Made by a program: the position numbers and the translations under genes. A model generated the notes under the pieces. That model worked only from the letters and a program-made list of their open reading frames with translations, ran no database searches and was not told the DNA's origin. 54,208 bases of DNA from Smittium culicis (taxonomy: Eukaryota; Kickxellomycota; Harpellomycetes; Harpellales; Legeriomycetaceae), in assembly GCA_001970855.1 (NCBI GenBank), contig LSSN01000610.1, positions 1 through 54,208 on the forward strand, given 5' to 3'. Of this stretch, positions 1 to 11,045 are shown piece after piece; the stretch's first letter is position 1; each line of letters opens with the position of its first letter.

Positions 1-2150
1 CTTTTCCGACTATCATATCTCAGCAGTATTTTCTTTTTCTTTGTATAATAATTTAGATGCTACATTATTTCACACGTCCATCAAACTAAAATTTTTTCAA
101 ATTTCTTTATTTTTGCATATCGATGGCTATAATTAGAGGTTCGATATTATTTTATAAATTTCATTTTTCTCAATGTAGTTTTTCAAAAAAACTAGGCGTG
201 GATTACTGCCTAATTTACTTTTATCTAGTTTATTAGTTTCTATCGGCCTATTTAGTATTCTGCATTCAATAGATACGGATATCTTGTACCATAAAATTTG
301 TGAGGCAAATCATCTCTTATTTTTTAATAACTAGTACCAATTTATATTAAGATATCAATACTCTAATCTGCTGATCTATGAGAGCATGCAATATTAAGTT
401 AATCTATTTTATTTTAAAAACTCGCTTTTTGCGCGCAATATCATGTTATCAATCTTGAGATAATTTTATTGCAAATTTTTTATTATTGAGGTAGATTAAA
501 TTTTAATCACTCTGGGGTATATTTCAGTAGTAATAAGAAAAATCATAACACTAACAAAATTCACAAAATTAGATATTATACTATTTTTTAATCTAGAAGC
601 TTGTCTTAATAATGTTACAATTTATTTTTTATTCTATATCTAAAGACAAAAATATAAATATTCATACTGGTAACGAAATAAAAATACCTTATTTAATACA
701 AGTCCTGTTTCATTTTGATTAATTATTTCAATATAAATATTTGTTTGTCTTGTGATTTTATATATTTTTGAATATAATAGGTTATATTCAAAATAAAGAA
801 CTACTTTTTTACTTTGGATAAGTTGAAATTATTCATTTATTGCTCTTTTGAACGTACTTTTGGTGTTTTATGAGTATAATAAACATTTATAAATATTGAA
901 AATTTTCATAATTTGGTGATAATGCAGTTATATCTATTATATAGTATTTTATTAATAATCGATGATTGCCGCATTTCAGAATCGTATTGGTATATATACA
1001 CGCATATTCTAGTGTTTAAAAAAGTCATGGGCTCTATGAATGAGACATTTATTCTCGATCGAAAATTTATTCAAAATGTGAACTCGGATCCATTTACTAA
1101 AATATCACAGGTTTTGTATATAAAAATAAATTTAACCAACCGCGATAATTTAAATAATCTGATATGAATTATTTAGCGATTTGATAAGTAATATCATTCA
1201 TTCTTTGAGCTAGTGTATTCACTCGGTATATAATTTATGACTATTGTGATTAGATTCTATATTTCTATTTAATGACTTGATATTGCGATTTTTTGATCGT
1301 TTATCTCTTATCTATAAAATATTGCATTTCTCAATTTACATCAGACCTGTGATTATTTTATCGCAATCTATCTTATTTTCTCTATCTCTAAATCTTTTTA
1401 TCTAATTTGTATAAAACAGCATAATTTTATAATTTTGTATCATCTTATAGTTGATTTCGCCATATTTTGTCATTATATATATTTCTTTTAAGATAAATTA
1501 TGTTTCAAAATTTTACTCACTCCATGAATTGTTTAAACAATCGCTATAAAGACGTTTTTTTATCCAAAAATCTTAAAATAGTATAACCAATACTTTATTT
1601 AGTGGCAATGATTTTATTTTGAATTTATTTTGACCTATCTATAAAATTTCCAATGACTATTCTTTAAATTATCTATACTAGGGCTATGGCTAAAGTTATA
1701 GTAACTATTTCATTCGATTTTATAATTTTTGAAACCAAAAGCGACAATTTATGTGCGATTTAGTCCAATAATCCAACATATTTAAAATAAACTCTCAGGT
1801 TTATGAATGTAATAAACCTAGAACCATCACCATTAATTTTACCCAATGAATTCATCTAATTAATTTAAATTTCTGTGATTATTTGTGTAGAATTAAAAAC
1901 AAAAATTCACCTTTTAATAAGTATTTGGTATCGATTATTACACTAAGATTAGATTGATAGAATCATGTAACATATTTTTATCCATTATTATTTAACTAAA
2001 ACCTGTTATATGCAAAAAAATCATCTACATAATTATTAACTTTATAATCTAAAAAATAAATTAATAAAATTCATAAAATTTTTGGATTAAATTTTCATAA
2101 ATAGAAAAAATATTTAATAATGTTTGAGCTCTTTTTAGACCGATGGTTAG
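1..2150. other. AT-rich spacer, no gene recognised
   Basis: Very AT-rich DNA with short random open frames only. The longest open stretch (913-1167, plus, 84 codons) has no motif I recognise and has the I/L/N/Y-rich composition expected of chance reading frames in AT-rich DNA. It may be decayed transposon sequence, since the next segment is a transposon relic, but nothing here shows that. Confidence 0.5.
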
Positions 2151-2189
2151 TAATTAAATGTTTTAGAGAGGAGACATATCAAGTTACTG

Positions 2190-3220
2190 CAGAGGGAAAA
2201 TATATTCAGTTAGATTGCTAGTGGATCTTTTAACGAGTCTATAATAAGAGTCAAACATAGAATAATTTGACGAGAATGCGTGCGTGAAAATATCTTCAAC
2301 CGAAACTCCCGCAGATGATTCAAGAGTTGCCCCAATCACGCGTGATTTAGGTATTGGATGTTCGCTGGGCGGCTTATGAGTCCCGAAATCGAGTTTATAT
2401 ACTGGGTTATTCAGTTTACTGTGAGAGTCTTTGAATGGTCTTTTATGTATCTTAATAATTTATAAACTTCAATTGACTGTTTCTGACATGTGGAATCGGG
2501 TATGGATTTTGCGCTATATTTTGATTATACACCTCTTAGGTGTATCTGGGCATAAAATTTTATCAGTGTTCTACTGATTAGTCAATTTTGAAACATTGAA
2601 CGTCCCTTGCGCTTCTCATTTTGGGGTTAAAATTTCTAAATTTAATATTCATTGAGAAATTACCGATTTAGCATCATCTATGAGGTGTATTTCAGATACT
2701 CTTAGGAATCCTGAAACAGCTGGTAGATAGTATATCATCGAAGATAAGTCCTAATGGGATAGCTGTGCTGTATTCACCCAGTCACGAAACGTAATTATAA
2801 CTGGAGTTAATTTGATTGAATGCGCTAAAAAAGACGTAACTGGGGAGTACTCTAGAGCAGAGGAAAATTCTTTAAGCAGTTGGACTCTTTCAAGTATGTC
2901 GGTGTTATTAACATGCATAAAAAGGGCTTATTTATAGGTCCGTACTGTGGTTTCCATAAAATTAATTTCTCGGTAAATTTCGGCTATATATTTGACTATT
3001 TGCGGTGCTGATATTGCGGAGATTATTTTATACTAATTCTCAGATCAGTAAAGCGTTTTTTATCGATATTATCTGTTTTTACGTTTGATACACCATCTTT
3101 TTGAAACGATAATGTTAATGGCTAGATCTGACAAATCATGCTCTTGTATGATACGTCGCTGATCCGCCATATCATCAGAATCCAATGTTTGTTCTCTGTT
3201 AACGGCTTTTTCCCGCTTTT
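2190..3220 (-). pseudogene. Tyrosine recombinase fragment, DIRS copy 1
   Basis: The C-terminal part is readable without a break from about 2,339 down to 2,222 on the minus strand: VIGATLESSAGVSVEDIFTH then AFSSNYSMFDSYYRL. This is the recombinase end with the H-x-x-W box, whose W is here S, and the tyrosine region. Further upstream, about 3,220-2,880, pieces such as QRRIIQEHDLSDLAINII and IVKYIAEIYREINFMET look like the core-binding domain. It presumably once carried out circle integration of the cDNA, as in DIRS elements. It is broken by stops. Confidence 0.75.
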
Positions 3221-3331
3221 TGGGTATGTATTATTGTTTTCACCTGAAGCAGAAGTGGTTTGAAAATTCATAATTTCATCAGGTCGGGTAACCAGTTATA
3301 ATAAGTTTACAGCTTCCAGTTTCTTGTTCTT

Positions 3332-4164
3332 TTATGAAGCGAACAGGTTCACATTGTGCGAACCGAAAATTGCTTTCAGCGTCGTAAATTTTGATATTAT
3401 ATTGTCTATTCTGTTTGCGCCGTTAGGCGGCTCGGTCCATTGACTGGATTCAAAATTGAAGGTACGAATTATACTTTCGTTCGAGTTTCGGTTAGTAGGA
3501 AATGTGTCGAAATCTGTTCCATGATATCTAGAAGCTACGCCAAAGTAGCACCTCCAAATTTCCAAGCTTATTCAAGAGTATTTGGGCTGAAAAATATATA
3601 ATCACTGATAGCCCTATTAATATCTTGAAAAGTAGCAAAAAAAAATATCGCCTCTAGCTCTTTAAATAAATTTTCATCAGTATTACCTGCGAATTCCATA
3701 TTCCTGAATAGTTTTTTTGACCCGATTACCACCTCGCGTGTATTTTCGGTGGAGTCTGTAAATTCTACAGCTCCGGATATTCTGGAATGAATGACTGCCC
3801 ATACCATTTGGTTAGTTGCTCGTTCCTATATTTCAGATTCTGGATAGCAGGCTCTGTTAGAATAACTGCGGTTGTCCAGGATATCAGTGTAGATAGTACG
3901 GTTTTCTTAAGATAAGAGCCTTCGTATCATTAGGAATCCTGAGAGAAGATCCAATAAAACTGCTTGTGCTTTCCCTATTAAGCTCAACAATCCCTTCAAT
4001 GAGGTTTGGCCTGTAATCAATAACTTGTTGGCCTCTCGGCGCACGATCATGATTTTGGAACTGGGAGCTTTCACATCATGTTTTGTGTATTGACTTGCAT
4101 TCCTAAGTGTGATAACTTGTTTAGGTGTGGTCGTAGATTTCTTTTTCTTGATTTTGTATCCCAA
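3332..4164 (-). pseudogene. RNase H region, DIRS copy 1
   Basis: Three minus-strand open stretches line up in order. The one at 4,164-3,907 ends with LKGLLSLIGKAQAVLLDLL, the RT to RNase H linker typical of DIRS elements (usual form like LASFIGKAQA). The one at 3,807-3,568 carries VWAVIHSRISG and ENLFKELEAIFFFATF, matching the WGVIH and KELLAI parts of the RNase H fold. The one at 3,565-3,332 carries WTEPPNGANRIDNI and FGSHNVNLFAS, matching the conserved post-RNase H segment that reads like HNVDLFAS. They are in different frames, so the coding region is broken. Confidence 0.78.
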
Positions 4165-4823
4165 CTTGAGAAGCTTAGAGTAAATTCTGCTGGTATTCGT
4201 GTTTAATACCTCTCAGGATTCTCTTAAGATTAACAGATTGTTTAGATACGCCGAGAATCGCATGAACTGTGAACGAAATCATGCTAGAAATAGTCTTAGG
4301 ACCTATGTTAAAGTGTGTGTAATGAGTGATATCCCAAACAGGTGAAAGCGCAACTGGTAAGATTTTCTTTTCTACCAGAATAGAAGATAATATCGCACTT
4401 GTTGTGAATCAGAGTATGAATGAATGCATCTTCAGGATCCAGTGAAGCCATGAATATCTTCCTTTCAACCATCTTGAATATCGACGTCAGAGTTTCAATT
4501 TTTAAATTCATCGGCTCTACATTCCGATTCAATTTCCTCAGGTCTAGGACTGGTCTTAGTCCCCTTGCCTTCTTTTGTATAACAAAGAGGTTGCTTTAGA
4601 ATCCTGGATTTTGATATTTGACCTCCTATATAGCTTTCTTGAACAGGAGCGCGGCTACTTCGTCTGTCAGAATCCGGTGGACCTCAGGATTGATTTTACT
4701 CTTGTTGCATATCGGATGGTGTGTCAGCGATAGAATTACTAAACTAGTGGAACTGTTAAAAGGTCCCATGAGACACATTTCTCCTTCGGCTTCCTCACAC
4801 GAGAATTTTTGATTTCTTCGCAT
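4140..4823 (-). pseudogene. Reverse transcriptase fragment, DIRS copy 1
   Basis: The minus-strand frames give RT landmarks of DIRS-type elements: the segment before the fingers (ILTDEVAALLFKK), a motif A region reading IFMASLDPEDAFIHTLIH, where the family usually reads like SLDLEDAFLHIPIH, and the catalytic turn reading SAYLNNLLIL. The family has YLDD there, so both catalytic aspartates are replaced by asparagine. Stops and frame changes separate these pieces. Motifs are seen directly; the family assignment is from knowledge of DIRS RTs. Confidence 0.8.
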
Positions 4824-5323
4824 ATTTTTTACTGCGAAGGGTTTATGTATAGCTTTGACTGTTTGCGCCTGAGTAGATTTGCTGTATGTTAAGTATTGTG
4901 CACTAATCTGCTAGTGCCAGAGAAAGTGCTTTGAGGTTCTGGAACGTTATTCCGGATTCTTGAAGGCTATGATAGCATCCAGCTTTTCCTGAACAATCTG
5001 AATTTTGTTTTTCAACCCGATCAGCTGAATTAGTTTACGAGGAAATTCAATTCTCTTGTTTAGGCCGTTATGAATTCTATATGTGACAATGGATGCTAAT
5101 CAGATAATACTTCTAACATATTGCTGGCAAAGACTAAGTTCCGATATTCAGTAGTTAGCCCTGGGTATATTTGGATTCTGTGGTGTACGTATTAATAAAT
5201 CAAAAGTATATACTACGATAAGGTGGCTTAAATTCCATGCAAGGTAGCATCTTCCTTCTTCCTTGTCGTTGTTAAGCACGAAGGAAGGAATAAAAACAGG
5301 ACTAAGGTTGGACTGAAACTGGA

Positions 5324-5347
5324 ACTAAGACTAAGACTAAGACTAAG
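5324..5347. repeat. Short (ACTAAG)4 tandem repeat
   Basis: Four head-to-tail copies of ACTAAG, with degenerate relatives just upstream (5,298-5,323). It lies inside the unreadable part of DIRS copy 1 and could be replication slippage in decaying DNA. Confidence 0.85.
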
Positions 5348-5689
5348 ATGGTGTTATGTATTTAATATTATAGGAATGATATATATTTAGTGGGATAAAC
5401 ATTTTAAAATAAATAATACACCAATATTTTTCTGAAAGATGGAAAAAGGTCACCCTTTTATACTTTTGATGAAAAATCTAAATGGTATTATTAAAAAAAT
5501 AGAATTATAAAAAAATTAATAATTTTCAAAAAATAGCTGCGGAATATTATTAAATGTTCTAGAAGGTTCTAGAAGAGATTATAAATAATCTATAGATAAC
5601 ATTTCGTAACATTTCATTTTGTCCCATAATGTTTCATAAAATTCTAGAATGTTTCTGTGCATATCAGTTGTAGATACTGTTTCGTTTAG

Positions 5690-5940
5690 CGGCGGTATCA
5701 GGTATTTCACATAACTTGTTTTTGAACAAGAGTGGATTGCTTCTTTCCTTTCATCTTATGTATGCGGTGTGCGGAATAAGTCTTCTTCGGTTGAATGAAT
5801 AGCTTCAATAAGCTCTGGATAAACTCCCAAGTCGGCCAAAGGAATTCTTATGGTTAAATCGGGGTTTTATGTTTCGGTCTGCGCTCCTTCAATAGGAGTA
5901 GTTTCTGGTCCATTTATATCAACTCTTTGGACTGGTCTTG
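5690..5940 (-). pseudogene. Gag-like fragment, DIRS copy 1
   Basis: The minus-strand frame reads ADLGVYPELIEAIHSTEEDL followed by FRTPHT, a stop at 5,758-5,756, and then DERKEAIHSCSKTSYVKYL. The same segment is present in copy 3 (YPKLTETLPSIEEGFFKL, stop, EERKVVIQSFPK), so it is an element-encoded domain. I infer that it is the gag-like first ORF from its place upstream of RT. Its biochemical role is not shown by the sequence. Confidence 0.65.
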
Positions 5941-6200
5941 GCTAACGGATATCTGATTGATACCTTCATATTTCTATCATGTCAGAATAAAATATTTTTT
6001 AAACGAGATTTTTAAAAGAAAATTTTATGAAATTCTTTTAGCTGGTAGGTTACCTTTGCGAAAGAAAAGATCATAAGGATATCACATAGGCGTAATTTAC
6101 AATTTATGTAAAAAAAATATTCTTAGTACATTCTATTTCACTTATTTTTTATTGGTTTGTAATTTTCGTTTATTATTATCCAACTAAGATGGTTACACTT

Positions 6201-9200
6201 AATATTTTTCCTATATAAAATGTAGTTTATAAAATTTACATATTCAATGGTTTTATTTCAACATCACGTTAGGGATTCTGAACGAAGAAGGTACTATGTT
6301 TGGGTTTAATGCTATTAATCTGAATAATCACAAATCGTAATTATTATTTTTGGAGCTTATAAATCTTTTTGGTATTTCTATATCTTCGTTTTATCATAAA
6401 ACAGTTATTTTCTGATCAAAGAAACGATTTTTCTCATTTTTGCTTGTCTTTCATGCTATTTTATTCGCCGAAAATATTTAATCAATAAAATGACTCGTAT
6501 ATAATTATTCTTTCAAAATCTGTGATCCTGTTGTGTAATCTTATGATTTTTTTTAAAAATCTCTATTTTAAGTAAAGTTTAATTTCAAACAAATAATTTT
6601 TCCAAATTGAAAATTCACATCTATCTGTGATTGTTTTAATTTTTCTATGAAATAATTCAATATATTACGGAATCAATATTTTTTATTGAGTGAAATAATA
6701 ACTAGGCTTCTGTACAATCTAGACATCCGTTATTATGCGCCTATTTTTTTTACTCATCCTCTAATTGTCACATCTGTTTACATAAAGCGTTATATGACAG
6801 ATCATCTATTTTCAGATTATATTGTATTATTTGAAGAATTAGTTTTGTGGTCTGAAAAGCAATAGGAATTTTTTCTAATATCGCTTTGACTATTTTTTTC
6901 TTGGAAAAAGGTATAAATTAAACCATAATTTCTCTTTTGAATCTAGATAAGATTTTCCAGCGATTAATTTTATCTTTTCATAAATATTTTTTGGTTTTTT
7001 AATCTTTGTGTGCTCAATGGGCCGCTGTCATAAAGCTATCTCGGAATTAGGGTGGATAAAATGTTACTAAATAACTTGTTAATTCGGCACAGAACATATT
7101 CTATCCATAGTATAAGGTTCCATATCGATCTCAGTATAATTTTTCTGCGCGTAAATAACGGTACTATCTTCGATTAACGACAGAAAGATCTCGAAATTTT
7201 GGAAATCCTATGTCACTCCTGATGCGACTAATTTTTTTATGGTCGTTTTTAACCACTTTCTAATTCCAGAGTTAATTTTTTCATATCGTCTCTTATTGAA
7301 CTACATGCGTTAATATATGATAATAGTACAACAAAAAGATTTTTATTTTCAAATATAAATAACCATTGTTTTTTTTCAATAACATGCTAGGTATATAGAA
7401 TTTTATAAAAGTAAAACCCACTTTGTATGTGTTTACAAATATAAGTATAGTATAATAATATTTAATTATTTTATATGATAAAAATTCAACAACCTTAAAA
7501 ATGACATATTTAAAAAATATAATTGCTATAAATAATATCATTTTACAGCTATAATTGAATTTTAAAAGTCGTTAATATCAATAGCTTCAAAAGAATTATT
7601 TAAAATAATTTTTCAATATGAGTTATAATTTGTTCTATAATTTTTTTTGAATTAGCTTTTTACTAATAAATTACTATCAGAGGTCATAAATTTAATATAG
7701 GTTTTTCAATTTTTAATAATTTTATCACAGAAATACAATCTCCTTAAAAAGGCTGAACTTTATTCCTGTAATAATGAAATTCATGATAAATCGTTTTTTT
7801 CTATTAGTATTGCTTATTTTGTGATCCTAATTGTCAATAGGAAGATAAAAAAATTGCTATTTTATTAAATTTGGTAACATTTATATTTTAATTTATTGTA
7901 TTACTAATTTATCATAAATTTTTTATCAATGGTTCAGTCGTTTTAAATCACAGCTCCGTTGGGTGTTTTTCTGTCTTTCGATTTGAATCGAGGATTCTTT
8001 ATTTATAAGAAATTAGTATTGGAGTTAGAAATTTTTTTTTTTTTATGATTTAGCTGGTATTTATTAGTAGTTATAAAATAAGGGGATAAATTATATGAAA
8101 ATAAAAAACAAGGAGAATTCCAGCTGAGTAAATAATCCTATCTATATAGAGAATTATTAAAATTAATACTACTTTAAATATTGAATTCAATGAGTTGCTT
8201 TGATTGTAACTCATTGTCCAATAATAAAAAAAGCTTTAAATTAAGGAAAAAACTCTTAATCATTTAATAAAAATCTGTAATTAAGGAAATTTCGGATGGG
8301 CATATGCTAATGGATATTTATATCCAATGAAAGACGAAAAAAATGATAAAATTTCAGCTCCAATTAAATTTTCGGGAAATAAACTTTAGTTCTTGAATTA
8401 GTTAAATCGTTAAAAATAAATTATATTATTTTAGCTAATTTAAATATATAATCAAATTCATGAAATAGAATTTAAAAATACCTAAGTTTATATTTTAGTT
8501 ATATCTATGCTGTATATATTTTCAATTTTGATTTTAGTTGAAAATATTTTATGTGTTTAATTTATTTAAAAGGCTTGATTCTGGCAAGTATTTAATTATC
8601 CCTTCTCCCCACTAAACAAAATTTAAATGCTAGGATATCAAAAAAAAAAAAGAAATGGAACAAATTTCAAAATACTTATACAAAAGTGTTAAATTTGAAG
8701 TTATAGTTCTCAGCGAAAAGAGGGTTAGAAATATTATTAAAGACAGATTAGATAACCACATATTTTAATATAAATTATATCATGCCCAAAAACTATTCGA
8801 TCGAAATTTGAAGTGCAATTTATAAATATAAATAGCATAATCAAGTTTAGTTACGAAGATATCATATTTGGAATCAAAAATTATAATTATTATAACATAC
8901 AAGAAAAACCAAATTCAAATCAATAATCAAATATTGAAATGGAGATTGATAAAATTAACATATCAAATTCAAAAAATGATTGTGAAAATTTCTTTAGTAA
9001 AATAATATCATATGTTACCATCTAAAAACTTTAACTATTCTGATAAGTAAGTATACGAAATTCAACAGAATCGTCAAAAATATTTATTCTCTGACGAATC
9101 AGATGATACTGAGAATTAATTGGGTAATAATTTATTTTTATATAGTTAGAAATATAATTATTCTCAAATTTATTTTAAATGTTTTAGGATCCCAAAATTC

Positions 9201-9280
9201 ACGAATAATTTAATCTACGGGTCTGAGCGATTAAAATTTAATTCATAGTATGATTTATAAGATGATTTGGAGAATCTAAA
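6201..9280. other. AT-rich spacer, no firm gene
   Basis: No conserved domain is recognisable. The 82-codon open stretch on the minus strand at 7,541-7,293 is I/K/Y/F-rich and looks like chance. Around 7,190-7,090 on the minus strand there is a stretch of about 33 codons with a more protein-like composition (it includes STVIYAQKNYTEIDMEPYT) that I cannot assign. The right part (about 8.7-9.3 kb) may include the eroded 5' part of the piggyBac element that follows. Confidence 0.45.
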
Positions 9281-11045
9281 TTCAGATAGTTAATACTAGG
9301 GTGAGAATAGCGAAAACGAATTTGATTTTAGCTCTGGCTCAAGATTAGATGATGAAAATTCATAAAATTTTGTTGGTGATCTAACATTTCATTTAGAATA
9401 ATCACTATGCACCAGTAAAAACGTGGAAAAGGAATTTCTTAATTCACTAACAAATTCGTCAACCAATAAATAAATAGATTCAACAAACGATTATTTTTCT
9501 TAGGAGGTATGTATAATTCCATCTGCGGGAAATTTTATGAAGCCACATTTATATGTTATTTTATTGCTTAAAATTAGCTTTTAGGAGAAAATTTCTATTG
9601 AAGCAATCAAATATTTAGATCAAATTCGTGGAAATTTATAACCAAATAAATACAGCGAAATAAAGATTAAGCCAGTTTCAGTAGAAGAGTTAATCATTGT
9701 ACATGTATTGCAATTATACCACACGATTAAACCTGCTATAATCGTAATTAAATATCAGTGTGCTAAAATAAATAAAGGAGCGATTGATGCAAGTTTATTG
9801 GTTGATTTATGTCTAAAAATCGTTTTGAATTCATTTAAAAGATGTCACATTTTTTGGATAACTGTAGCCCTGAAAGTAAAAAAGATGATTGCTGGAAAAT
9901 TAAGCCTTTTATCGAAGAGATGAATAAAAATTTCAAAATTTGTTTTAAAATAGGCGTTGTAATAAGCTTTGATCAGGCCACTTTACCCAATCGTAGCAGG
10001 CGTATAACAATACGAGTATACAAAAAAAACAAACCTCACAAATGGGGTGCTAAACTATTTATAGTTTGCGATGTAGAAAGTGCATATTGTCATCATTTTG
10101 AAGTATATACAGGGGGAAAAAATTTAGATAAAATTAAATGCTCAAATTTTCTTGATTCAATGACAGGTCCAAGCGCACTGCTAAGAAATATATTATATTT
10201 GCAACCAAAAAATGGAAAAAAGAGAATAATTTATTGTGACAGATATTATACACCTGTATCTTTATTTGTAAAATTTCTAACACTAGGATTCTATGCTGTA
10301 GGAACAATTTGCCCAATAGGCTATGCTATCCTAAAGAGATAATCCCAAAAAAATCAAAAATAAATACAGAAAGAGGTACAAATATAATTTCAAAGTGTAA
10401 AAAAATCCCGATAATGTGAGTAGAAACTTTTTTTTGACATAAAATCTGTAAAATTTTTATCTACTGGAATAAGTAATGAAATGTGTTTGGTAAAGAAAAG
10501 GCATAATAAAAATATTCTAAAAATTCCAGCTCGCAACTTGGTATTTTAATATCAGATAGGGATGGGAGGAATTGATAGAAATTACCAGTTAAGATTATCA
10601 AGATATCCTGTGCAAAAATCTTAACATATTAGAAAATGATATAAAAGCAAACATCTAGGGCTATTTGACCTATCATGTACAAATATGTTTATTCTCTGTA
10701 AATAATAACGCAAAAATAAATAATATAGGCTTAATATTTTATCTCATCGAAAATTTTTTGAATAATTAGCATCCCAAACTGTTGATATAAGAAACTATGA
10801 TTTTTATAGAAAAAATAACAAGAGATTAAAAAAACTAAAAATTTCAAAATAAAACACCAAAACCAAAAAGTTAATACTCGGGTCATTAAATTAAAAAGAA
10901 AAAAAATCATAAAATAACTGCATCAAATAAAAAAGTATACACCGGGCGAGATTGTCATGTTTGTAGAATTAAATGGTTGAACACATTAACTATGTTTGAT
11001 TGCGTAAGCTGTAACAAAGAAAACCCTATCACTGTACTAAGCTAA
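9280..11045 (+). pseudogene. piggyBac-type transposase relic
   Basis: Plus-strand decayed transposase of the piggyBac (DDE_Tnp_1_7) family. In order: an acidic segment (ENSENEFDFSSGSRLDDENS, about 9,308-9,367), MSKNRFEFI then stop then KMSHFLDNCSPESKK (about 9,809-9,890), the first catalytic region FDQATLPNRS and KPHKWGAKLFIVCD inside the open stretch 9,842-10,342, the second aspartate in IIYCDRYYTPVSLF, the third region MGGIDRNYQLRLSRYP (from 10,562), and a cysteine-rich C-terminus with C-x2-C twice (CHVC and CVSC, about 10,953-11,014). The family normally has GGVDxxDQ. Here the second D of that pair is Y. Frames change and stops occur, so it is inactive. Terminal inverted repeats and TTAA target sites were not found by eye. 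Confidence 0.85.

Larger units (their letters stand above)
2150..6200 (-). mobile_element. DIRS-like tyrosine-recombinase retroelement relic, copy 1
   Basis: Decayed element read on the minus strand, so its 5' end is at the right. Pieces in coding order are a gag-like segment near 5,900-5,700 (ELIEAIHSTEEDLFRTP), a segment leading into RT at 4,823-4,626 (INPEVHRILTDEVAALLFKK), RT at 4,532-4,180, RNase H at about 3,900-3,330, and a tyrosine recombinase at about 3,220-2,190. The order gag, RT, RNase H, YR is that of the DIRS group, and I see no DDE integrase or protease. Many stops and frameshifts are present, so it is a dead copy. The gag part is short and the stretch 5,100-5,640 is not readable. 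The leader at about 5,990-6,200 resembles the leader of copy 3 (52,600-52,790), which links the two copies. Confidence 0.82.

Noticed and set aside
913..1167. 84-codon plus-strand open frame as a gene
   Set aside because: No motif, AT-driven composition and no supporting context.
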